12,559 bases of DNA. It comes from Bacillota bacterium. GTDB lineage: Bacteria; Bacillota; Clostridia; Lachnospirales; Lachnospiraceae. A program made the position numbers and the translations under genes. The DNA is taken from positions 1-12,559 of the forward strand of contig JAEWHU010000392.1 of assembly GCA_023387635.1 (NCBI GenBank), read 5' to 3'. The notes beneath the pieces are model-generated. The model was not told the origin of the DNA. It was given only the letters and a program-made list of their open reading frames with translations, and did no database searches. Of this stretch, positions 1 through 6,000 are shown in pieces (position 1 is the first letter of the stretch; the number at the start of each line of letters is the position of its first letter).

Positions 1-84
1 TATCAAGATTAATTTAGGCTGAGTAATAACTAATATAATATGCAATTAGTATTTATACTAAAGGTTTATAATATGAAGAACAAA

Positions 85-100
85 TATTTCACGTGAAACA
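85..100. promoter_or_regulatory. parS site 1 (one mismatch)
   Basis: The 16-mer TATTTCACGTGAAACA differs from the Firmicute parS consensus TGTTTCACGTGAAACA only at position 2 (A for G), which breaks the outer symmetry of the palindrome. The core TTTCACGTGAAA is intact, so ParB binding is still likely but perhaps weaker. It lies at the right end of the first 115-bp repeat copy. Confidence 0.85.
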
Positions 101-199
101 TTATACTGATGTTTATATCAAGATTAATTTAGGCAGAGTAATAACTAATATAATATGCAATTAGTAATTATACTAAAGGTTTATAATATGAAGATCAAA

Positions 200-215
200 T
201 GTTTCACGTGAAACA
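200..215. promoter_or_regulatory. parS site 2 (perfect)
   Basis: This is a perfect 16-bp match to the parS palindrome TGTTTCACGTGAAACA, at the right end of the second repeat copy. It lies about 28 bp upstream of the predicted parA -35 element. ParB loads here as a CTP-dependent clamp and spreads, so parA-parB autoregulation is possible (inference). Confidence 0.95.
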
Positions 216-243
216 TTTTATTAATTTTTTATTTTTTAAGGTA

Positions 244-272
244 TAGATATATACATATATTAATGTTATAAT
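244..272 (+). promoter_or_regulatory. Predicted sigma-A promoter of parA
   Basis: A perfect -10 TATAAT lies at 267-272, with a 17-bp spacer to a weak -35 TAGATA at 244-249 (4 of 6). Transcription would start near 279, giving a leader of about 35 nt before the parA ribosome site AAAGGGGG (299-306). Confidence 0.6.
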
Positions 273-314
273 AGATTTGTCGTTCGTATCCAAAATATAA
301 AGGGGGATAAATAT

Positions 315-1082
315 ATGGGACGTATTATAGCTGTAGCTAACCAAAAAGGTGGCGTAGGAAAAACAACTACGTCAATCAATTTATCTGCCTGTTTAGCAGA
401 AAAAGGTAAAAGAGTACTTACAGTAGATGTAGATCCACAAGGTAATACATCTAGTGGCTTGGGCGTTGATAAAAATAATATTAATAATACTATTTACCAA
501 TTAATTATTGGACAAAGTACCATTGAAGAATGTATCATTCCTAACGTATTTGATAATTTATCATTACTACCATCAAATGTAAATCTTGCAGGTGCTGAAA
601 TAGAACTAATTGGCATAGAAGAAAAAGAATATATTCTCAAAAAAGAAATCGAAAAGGTTAGAGATAATTATGATTTCATAATCATTGATTGTCCACCATC
701 TTTAAATACCCTTACAGTTAATGCTATGACGACTGCAGATACTGTATTAGTACCAATTCAGTGCGAATATTATGCCTTGGAAGGATTAACTCAATTAATT
801 CATACAATTAATCTAGTAAAGAAAAGATTAAATCCATCATTAGAAATTGAAGGTGTAGTATTTACTATGTACGATGCTCGTACAAACTTATCCTTGCAAG
901 TAGTTGAAAATGTTAAATCAAATTTAAAACAAAACATCTATAAATCTATTATTCCTCGTAATGTTAGATTAGCAGAGTCTCCTAGTCATGGCTTACCAAT
1001 AAATATATATGAACCTAGATCAGCTGGTGCAGAAGGTTATCGTTTATTAGCAGATGAAGTTATTGAAAGAGATGAAAATTAA
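315..1082 (+). CDS. parA: Chromosome-partitioning ATPase ParA (Soj)
   Basis: This cytoplasmic ATPase works with ParB and parS to segregate the origin region and, in Bacillus-type systems, to modulate DnaA. It is 255 aa, the usual length for chromosomal Soj, and has no N-terminal helix-turn-helix of the plasmid ParA kind. The deviant Walker A KGGVGKTT is at residues 11-18, the VDVDPQGN segment (Walker A') at 37-44, and Walker B FIIIDCPP at 121-128. R189 in YDART and R218 in PRNVRLA match the arginines known for nonspecific DNA binding in Bacillus-type Soj. The C-terminal ESPSHG and AEGYRLLA segments are typical of the family. The ATG at 315 is supported by AAAGGGGG 8 nt upstream. It is the first gene of the parA-parB-DUF4446 block and is preceded by two parS sites. 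Confidence 0.97.
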   Translation: MGRIIAVANQKGGVGKTTTSINLSACLAEKGKRVLTVDVDPQGNTSSGLGVDKNNINNTIYQLIIGQSTIEECIIPNVFDNLSLLPSNVNLAGAEIELIGIEEKEYILKKEIEKVRDNYDFIIIDCPPSLNTLTVNAMTTADTVLVPIQCEYYALEGLTQLIHTINLVKKRLNPSLEIEGVVFTMYDARTNLSLQVVENVKSNLKQNIYKSIIPRNVRLAESPSHGLPINIYEPRSAGAEGYRLLADEVIERDEN

Positions 1083-1194
1083 GAATATAAATTTCTTACA
1101 TAATAGCTATTCGATTAATAGATTCAAATGAAATTAATATTGATTACGCTAATGAATCATCGTTAAACAGAAAACTTATATTAGAAAACTAGAA

Positions 1195-1245
1195 CATAAA
1201 TATAATACCTAAATGTAATTTAAATGTTTAGGTATTATATTTATG
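1195..1245 (+). other. Perfect 19-bp inverted repeat between parA and parB
   Basis: The arms 1195-1213 and 1227-1245 are perfectly complementary over 19 bp, with a 13-nt loop. No T-tract follows. The right arm ends about 9 nt before the parB ribosome site AAAGGA (1254-1259), so this is unlikely to be an intrinsic terminator. In the parA-parB transcript it would form a long AU-rich hairpin, plausible as an mRNA-processing or stability element or as a control on parB translation. The surrounding 185-bp gap is otherwise noncoding. Confidence 0.85.
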
Positions 1246-1267
1246 ATGAGAAGAAAGGAATATATTT

Positions 1268-2167
1268 ATGGCAGTATCAAAAAGAGGTTTGGGAAAAGGT
1301 CTAGATTCCATGATCCCAGAAAAAATAGGTAACACTAAAAAATCTGAGGAAGTAAAAATTGATGAAAATGTTTCACGTGAAACATTTATTAATATAAATG
1401 ATATTGAACCAAACAGAGAACAACCTAGAAAGCATTTCGATGAAGATGCCATTCAAGAATTGGCAGATTCGATTAAACAATATGGAATAATACAGCCATT
1501 AATCTTACAAAAGAAAGATAAGTTTTATAGCATTATAGCTGGTGAGCGAAGATGGAGAGCAGCGAGAGTAGCTGGACTAAAAGAAGTTCCAGCAATAATT
1601 AAAGAGTACACACCACAAGAGATTATGGAGATTGCTTTAATAGAGAATATTCAACGTGAAGATCTTAATCCAATTGAAGAAGCATTGGCATATCAAAATC
1701 TAATTAAAGAATTTAATCTAAAGCAAGATGAAGTGGCAGATCGTGTATCTAAAAGTAGAGTTGCAGTTACTAATTCTATGAGATTATTAAAGCTTGATAA
1801 AAGAGTGCAGCAAATGCTAATAGATAGCATGATATCAAGTGGACATGCAAGAGCCTTATTACCATTAGAAGATGGCGATGTTCAATATCAAATTGCAACA
1901 AATGTATTTGATCAAAAATTAAGTGTAAGAGAAACAGAAAAATTAATCAAGAATACATTAAATCCTACCAAAGTTGCAAAAGAAGAAATAGCTGTTTCTA
2001 GTGCGGAAGTATTAATATATAAAGAACTTGAAGAAAGAATGAAAAAAATAATAGGAACCAAAGTAAATATTAAAAATAAGAACAAAGATAATGGTAAAAT
2101 AGAGATCGAATATTATTCAAGTGAAGAACTAGAAAGAATCATAGAATTAATAGAAAAAATCAATTAA
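1268..2167 (+). CDS. parB: Chromosome-partitioning protein ParB (Spo0J), CTPase clamp
   Basis: ParB binds parS, slides along DNA as a CTP-gated clamp and stimulates ParA. At 299 aa it has normal length. The N-terminal RGLGKGLD (residues 6-13) is the basic ParA-activating peptide. The ParB/sulfiredoxin-like nucleotide domain runs from about 41 to 130, with the GERRWRAAR motif at 92-100 and ENIQRE at 126-131. A helix-turn-helix (about 151-172) follows, and a C-terminal dimerisation domain from about 244. The linker codons for N34-T39 contain a perfect parS site. The ATG at 1268 has AAAGGA 8 nt upstream. The gene follows parA after an unusually long 185-bp gap with a strong hairpin, and DUF4446 follows 57 bp later. 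Confidence 0.97.
   Translation: MAVSKRGLGKGLDSMIPEKIGNTKKSEEVKIDENVSRETFININDIEPNREQPRKHFDEDAIQELADSIKQYGIIQPLILQKKDKFYSIIAGERRWRAARVAGLKEVPAIIKEYTPQEIMEIALIENIQREDLNPIEEALAYQNLIKEFNLKQDEVADRVSKSRVAVTNSMRLLKLDKRVQQMLIDSMISSGHARALLPLEDGDVQYQIATNVFDQKLSVRETEKLIKNTLNPTKVAKEEIAVSSAEVLIYKELEERMKKIIGTKVNIKNKNKDNGKIEIEYYSSEELERIIELIEKIN
1369..1384. promoter_or_regulatory. parS site 3 (perfect, inside parB)
   Basis: This is a perfect 16-bp parS palindrome embedded in the parB reading frame at codons 34-39, read as N-V-S-R-E-T. It falls in the poorly conserved linker between the ParA-activating peptide and the nucleotide domain, where a DNA site costs little at the protein level. Intragenic parS sites in spo0J/parB are known in Firmicutes. 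Confidence 0.95.
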
Positions 2168-2224
2168 TGATAATATTTAAAGTTTGTATATGAAACAAGG
2201 TATGGATAAGGAGAGAGAGAAAGA

Positions 2225-2725
2225 ATGAATTTATTCGAAACATGGGGAATAGATACAGATTACGTAATTTTAGGTCTTATAGCATTTAGCTTTATTATAT
2301 TTATAACCTTAATTATCGTTTTAATAAAGCAAAGTAAATTAAAGAAAAAGTACAAATTATTTATGGGTGGAGAAAATGCAAAAACTTTAGAAGAACAGTT
2401 TATACTTAGGTTTCAAGACGTTGATAATTTGAAATCAGAGAATAAAAAAATCATAAATAAATTAGATTTAATAACTGAAAACTTATTAATAACATATCAG
2501 AAGATGGGAATAGTTAAATATGATGCATTTAAAGAAATGGGTGGAAAACTAAGTTTTGCTTTAGCATTATTAAACGATAAAAATGATGGGTTTGTTATTA
2601 ACTCTATGCATTCAAGTAGAGAAGGATGTTATACTTATATTAAAGAAATTATTAATGGTGAATCTTATGTCGTGCTAGCAGAAGAAGAAAAAATAGCATT
2701 AGCAGAGGCTATGAAAAAAATATAA
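2225..2725 (+). CDS. DUF4446 family membrane protein, par-operon companion
   Basis: This 166-aa protein has unknown function. It has one strongly hydrophobic segment at about residues 13-35 followed by a basic stretch (KQSKLKKKYK), which predicts an N-terminal anchor with the rest in the cytoplasm. Residues 55-90 look like a coiled coil. The C-terminal half has the conserved-looking core GIVKYDAFKEMGG (95-107) and SFALALLN (110-117), then INSMHSREG-like and CYTYIKEI segments. From memory this is the family annotated DUF4446, which in Clostridia commonly sits directly after parB. The gene starts 57 bp after parB with AAGGAG (2208-2213), a rather long 11 nt from the ATG. A link to chromosome segregation or sporulation is inferred from position only. 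Confidence 0.85.
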   Translation: MNLFETWGIDTDYVILGLIAFSFIIFITLIIVLIKQSKLKKKYKLFMGGENAKTLEEQFILRFQDVDNLKSENKKIINKLDLITENLLITYQKMGIVKYDAFKEMGGKLSFALALLNDKNDGFVINSMHSSREGCYTYIKEIINGESYVVLAEEEKIALAEAMKKI

Positions 2726-2763
2726 TAATTTTAGTTTGTAACATATTAAATTATAAAAATGGT

Positions 2764-2803
2764 TAGACAATTGTTGGAACATATCTTGACAATTGTCTAT
2801 TTT
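2764..2803 (+). terminator. Probable terminator of the par operon
   Basis: An 11-bp perfect stem (2764-2774 with 2789-2799) is extended inward by wobble pairs and followed by TTTT at 2800-2803. The stem is AT-rich and the T-tract short, so this is a modest terminator. It lies 38 bp after the DUF4446 stop codon. Confidence 0.6.
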
Positions 2804-2849
2804 AATGGTTTTACAATGTCTTAGAGTGGATTATTTGAAGTATAAATAT

Positions 2850-2893
2850 AAAGCTACTGAATACAAATTAACACTTTGTATTCAGTAGCTTTT
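2850..2893. terminator. Strong hairpin terminator between convergent operons
   Basis: A perfect 18-bp stem (2850-2867 with 2875-2892) with a 7-nt loop ends in TTTT on the + strand. A-rich sequence on its left side gives a weaker T-rich tail on the - strand. It can back up termination of the par operon and may also stop adhE transcripts arriving from the right. Confidence 0.8.
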
Positions 2894-2896
2894 AGC

Positions 2897-2963
2897 AACT
2901 TAATAGGTTTATCTTAATTAGAGTACTTGTTATAAGTATTACTCGAATTTAAGTTATTAAGTT
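2897..2963. other. Imperfect nested inverted repeat downstream of adhE
   Basis: Outer arms 2897-2905 and 2955-2963 are a perfect 9-bp match. Inside, 2913-2917 pairs with 2949-2953 and 2921-2928 pairs with 2934-2944 with a 3-nt bulge. On the - strand this would be the 3' untranslated end of the adhE mRNA. The DNA is AT-rich, so chance cannot be excluded. The rest of the 2726-3024 spacer shows no gene. Confidence 0.4.
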
Positions 2964-3024
2964 TGATTTTATATTAGTGGTAAAGAAACTATAACCTTAT
3001 GGGATTAGGAGATACAGTTTAATT

Positions 3025-5640
3025 TTATTTCTTTGCAGGAACATTTCCTTTACCATAATAAGTGATTAAATATAATTCTTCTAACTCTGATACTAAAGGT
3101 AATCTAGGATTTGCAGTTGTACATTGATCTCCAAAAGCAAGGTCTGCTAAGTGTCCTACTTTTGATAAGAAGTCTTTTTCTTCAATACCATACTCTTTTA
3201 AAGTAGCAGGTATTTGTAAGAATTCATTCAATTTTTCAACTTCACTAGCAAGAATTTCAACAGCATCATTATTACTTTTTGGTTTATAGCCTAGTTTATT
3301 CATTAACGCAAATATTTTATCTCCAACAATATAGTTTTCATATTTAGGCCAAATAGTAAACTTAGTTGGGCATTCAACACCATTATAACGAATTACATGA
3401 GGTAATAAGATAGCATTTGCATATCCGTGTGGAACATGATATTCACCACCTAATTTGTGAGCTAATGAATGGTTAATTCCAAGGAATGCATTGGTGAATG
3501 CCATACCTGCAATAGTAGATGCATTATGCATTTTCTCACGTGCCATAGGGTCATTAGCACCAAATTCATAAGATCTCTTTAGGTAAGTAAATACCATTTC
3601 AATAGCGTGTATAGCTAATGCATCGGTATAGTCAGAAGCTAAGACGGATATATAAGCTTCAATTGCATGTGTTAAGACGTCCATACCAGTCCAAGCGGTG
3701 GATTGTTTTGGAACTGTCATAACAAACTCAGGGTCAATAATAGCAACATCTGGTGTTAATTCATAGTCAGCCAATGGATACTTTTTATTTTCTTTTTTAT
3801 CTGAAATAACAGCAAAAGATGTTACTTCAGATCCGGTACCGGATGTTGTTGGTATAGCAACTAATTGTGCCTTTTTACCTAACTGTGGGAACTTGTAAGT
3901 TCTCTTTCTAATGTCTAAGAATTTAAGGGACATATTCTTAAAATCAGCTTCTGGGTTTTCGTAGAATAACCACATACCTTTTGCAGCATCAATTGCTGAG
4001 CCACCGCCAAGTGCTATAATAACGTCAGGCTTAAATTGGTTCATTAGCTCAACGCCTTTTGTTATTGTTTCTAATGATGGGTCTGGTTCAACTTGATCAA
4101 AGATTTCGCAATGTACATATTCTTCTCTTTTTCTTAATTGATATAATACCTTATTTACATATCCTAGTTGAGTCATAGCAGGGTCAGTTACGATGAATGC
4201 TTTACTTATATTAGGCATTTTTGCTAGATATGCAGTGGAACCTGCTTCAAAATATATTTTACTTGGAACTTTAAACCATTGCATATTATTTCTCCTCTTA
4301 GCTACACGTTTAACATTAACAAGGTCTACAGCTGATACGTTATTAGTAGTAGAGTTACCGCCGTAAGAACCACATCCTAGTGTTAAGGATGGCATATTAG
4401 TATTGTAGATATCTCCGATAGCACCATGAGTAGAAGGAGAATTAATGATTATACGGCCAGTCTTCATACGATTAGAAAACTCATCAATTACCTTATTATC
4501 GGTTGCGTGGAGTACTGAGGAGTGACCCATACCACCAGTAGCAAGCATTTTTTCACAAAGCTTTAAACCATCTTCAACATCTTTTGCTTTAACTACTGCA
4601 AGCACTGGAGATAATTTCTCAATAGATAATGGATAATCTCTACCTACTCCATCTAACTCTGTACAAAGAATTTTTGTATCCTTTGGAATACTAAATCCTG
4701 CAAGTTCAGCAATTTTCGCTGGTGATTGACCTACGATTGCTGGATTAACAGCCATTTTTTCTATATTAATAACTACTAGTTCTAATTTTTTGATTTCTTC
4801 TTTTGTTGCAAAGTAGCAACCTGCTTTTTTCATAAGCTCAATTACTTCTTTATATACAGGTGCTTCGATGATAGCAGCTTGCTCAGAAGCACATATCATA
4901 CCATTATCAAAGGCTTTGGATAATACTAAGTCATTAACAGCTCTTTTTAGTACAGCCGTTTTTTCAATAAAGCAAGGAACATTACCAGGACCTACACCAA
5001 GAGCAGGTTTACCAGATGAATATGCCGCCTTTACCATTCCAGGTCCTCCTGTAGCAAGAATACAAGCTACACCAGGATGATTCATTAGAACATTAGTTGC
5101 TTCCACGGAAGGATATTCTATCCATTGAATACAATTCTTTGGTGCACCAAATTTTACGGCAGCATCTAATAGAATTTGTGCAGCCTTTGCTGAACACTTT
5201 TGAGCACTTGGATGGAAACCAAATATAATAGGATTACGAGTTTTTATACAAGAGAGTATTTTAAACATGGTAGTCGAAGTAGGATTAGTAACATGTGTAA
5301 CACCAGCTACGATACCGATTGGCTCTGCAATCATCATATAATCTTCTTCTTCATTATCTTCAACAATACCAACTGTCTTTTGATATTTTACTGAATGCCA
5401 TATATATTCAGTAGCAAAAATGTTTTTTGTAATTTTATCTTCATAGATACCCCTACCTGTTTCCTCTACAGCCATTTTAGCTAATAATTGTTGATTTGCT
5501 AAACCTGCTAATGCCATTTCATGTACAATAGTATCGATTGTTTCTTGATCAAAATTCATAAATTCTTTTAAAGCTACTTTTGCATTATCAACTAACTTGT
5601 CAACATGCTCCTTTGGTGATATTTGATTTAATTCTGCCAT
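3025..5640 (-). CDS. adhE: Bifunctional acetaldehyde-CoA/alcohol dehydrogenase AdhE
   Basis: AdhE reduces acetyl-CoA to acetaldehyde and then ethanol, consuming two NADH, and usually forms spirosome filaments in the cytoplasm. It is 871 aa, the full fusion length. The N-terminal CoA-acylating aldehyde dehydrogenase half (about 1-440) has the nucleotide-site GVGPGNVP (215-222) and catalytic C250 in FDNGMICASEQ. A linker (about 441-460) leads to the iron alcohol dehydrogenase half, with GGGSAIDAAKG (545-555), TTSGTGSEVT (598-607) and the expected iron ligands D654, H658, H724 and H738. No motif is missing. The ATG at 5640 follows a GGGAGG ribosome site at 5650-5655 (- strand). It is monocistronic here, with a strong promoter and a Rex operator in its leader, which predicts derepression at high NADH/NAD+. 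Confidence 0.98.
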   Translation of the reverse strand: MAELNQISPKEHVDKLVDNAKVALKEFMNFDQETIDTIVHEMALAGLANQQLLAKMAVEETGRGIYEDKITKNIFATEYIWHSVKYQKTVGIVEDNEEEDYMMIAEPIGIVAGVTHVTNPTSTTMFKILSCIKTRNPIIFGFHPSAQKCSAKAAQILLDAAVKFGAPKNCIQWIEYPSVEATNVLMNHPGVACILATGGPGMVKAAYSSGKPALGVGPGNVPCFIEKTAVLKRAVNDLVLSKAFDNGMICASEQAAIIEAPVYKEVIELMKKAGCYFATKEEIKKLELVVINIEKMAVNPAIVGQSPAKIAELAGFSIPKDTKILCTELDGVGRDYPLSIEKLSPVLAVVKAKDVEDGLKLCEKMLATGGMGHSSVLHATDNKVIDEFSNRMKTGRIIINSPSTHGAIGDIYNTNMPSLTLGCGSYGGNSTTNNVSAVDLVNVKRVAKRRNNMQWFKVPSKIYFEAGSTAYLAKMPNISKAFIVTDPAMTQLGYVNKVLYQLRKREEYVHCEIFDQVEPDPSLETITKGVELMNQFKPDVIIALGGGSAIDAAKGMWLFYENPEADFKNMSLKFLDIRKRTYKFPQLGKKAQLVAIPTTSGTGSEVTSFAVISDKKENKKYPLADYELTPDVAIIDPEFVMTVPKQSTAWTGMDVLTHAIEAYISVLASDYTDALAIHAIEMVFTYLKRSYEFGANDPMAREKMHNASTIAGMAFTNAFLGINHSLAHKLGGEYHVPHGYANAILLPHVIRYNGVECPTKFTIWPKYENYIVGDKIFALMNKLGYKPKSNNDAVEILASEVEKLNEFLQIPATLKEYGIEEKDFLSKVGHLADLAFGDQCTTANPRLPLVSELEELYLITYYGKGNVPAKK

Positions 5641-5670
5641 AATATATATCCTCCCGTGAATTTATAGTTA

Positions 5671-5688
5671 ATGTTAAAAAATTAACAA
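5671..5688. promoter_or_regulatory. Rex operator in the adhE leader (proximal)
   Basis: ATGTTAAAAAATTAACAA matches the Firmicute Rex consensus TTGTTAANNNNTTAACAA at 13 of 14 fixed positions, missing only the first T. It lies about +22 to +39 from the predicted adhE start point, where a bound repressor would block transcription. Rex senses NADH/NAD+ and commonly controls adhE in clostridia (established); binding here is inferred. Confidence 0.85.
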
Positions 5689-5715
5689 ATGAATAAAAAT
5701 GCTTCTTACAAAATC

Positions 5716-5744
5716 AATATAACAAAATATTAATGTAATGTCAA
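5716..5744 (-). promoter_or_regulatory. Strong sigma-A promoter of adhE
   Basis: On the - strand a perfect -35 TTGACA (5744 to 5739) is followed by a 17-bp spacer and -10 TATATT (5721 to 5716, 5 of 6). Transcription would start near 5709, giving a leader of about 69 nt that contains the proximal Rex box and the GGGAGG ribosome site. Confidence 0.85.
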
Positions 5745-5854
5745 ACAATTCTTTATAACAAAAGTACAAATCAATAGACAAAATAATGGTAAAATTTGAT
5801 ATAAATTATACATAATGCACAACACAAATAAAGCGATCCTAGAAATATAATAGA

Positions 5855-5883
5855 AAAATACGTTATTTTTAACACAATGTTAA
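5855..5883 (-). promoter_or_regulatory. Possible second, distal adhE promoter
   Basis: On the - strand TTAACA (5883 to 5878, 5 of 6) is followed by 17 bp and TATTTT (5860 to 5855, 4 of 6). The -35 hexamer lies inside the distal Rex box, so Rex would occlude it. The match is weak in AT-rich DNA and this call is tentative. Confidence 0.25.
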
Positions 5884-5894
5884 TATATTAACAA
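5877..5894. promoter_or_regulatory. Second Rex operator in the divergent spacer (distal)
   Basis: ATGTTAATATATTAACAA again matches 13 of 14 fixed positions of the Rex consensus, with the same first-base deviation as the proximal site. An extra half-site TTAACA lies at 5869-5874. The centre is 206 bp from the proximal operator and about 28 bp upstream of the predicted -35 of the HD-GYP gene, so it could act on either divergent gene. Confidence 0.8.
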
Positions 5895-5922
5895 AGACTT
5901 GATGTAATATTTATATAAGATG

Positions 5923-5952
5923 TTGACATTTTATAGTCATATGAATTATTGT
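5923..5952 (+). promoter_or_regulatory. Predicted promoter of the HD-GYP gene
   Basis: A perfect -35 TTGACA (5923-5928) is followed by an 18-bp spacer and a weak -10 TATTGT (5947-5952, 4 of 6). Transcription would start near 5959, about 42 nt before the ATG at 6001, with GAGGGA (5990-5995) as ribosome site. Confidence 0.5.
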
Positions 5953-6000
5953 ATTTATAGATGGTCTAATGAAACTAATGTACATATGTGAGGGATTTAT

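Larger units (their letters stand above)
1..217. repeat. 115-bp-period tandem direct repeat carrying parS sites
   Basis: Two copies lie head to tail at about 1-102 and 116-217, exactly 115 bp apart. I see only four substitutions between them (20/135, 52/167, 80/195, 86/201) and no indels. Each copy ends in a parS-like palindrome. Similarity stops abruptly two bases after the palindrome. The left edge may extend beyond the window. The array is noncoding and lies just upstream of the parA promoter, so it looks like a local duplication of a parS-bearing segment. Confidence 0.93.

Noticed and set aside
73..96. Seven-codon mini-ORF beginning ATG AAG in each 115-bp repeat copy
   Set aside because: It is too short, lacks a clear ribosome site and overlaps parS; it is best explained as chance.
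1083..1191. Open frame after the parA stop (ending at a TAG near 1190) that could be a small protein or a frameshifted parA extension
   Set aside because: It has no usable start codon or ribosome site, and parA already ends at the normal family length.
1195..1245. Intrinsic terminator between parA and parB
   Set aside because: The stem has only a few G-C pairs, no T-tract follows and the parB ribosome site starts right after it.
4868..5080. Open frames of 60-78 codons antisense to adhE, araD, araA, the HD-GYP gene and the carboxypeptidase gene
   Set aside because: They mirror strongly conserved genes on the other strand, lack good ribosome sites and have no recognisable product.
5820..5845. 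Possible CcpA cre site around AAAGCGATCC in the adhE spacer
   Set aside because: Too many mismatches to the cre consensus, including the first conserved TG.
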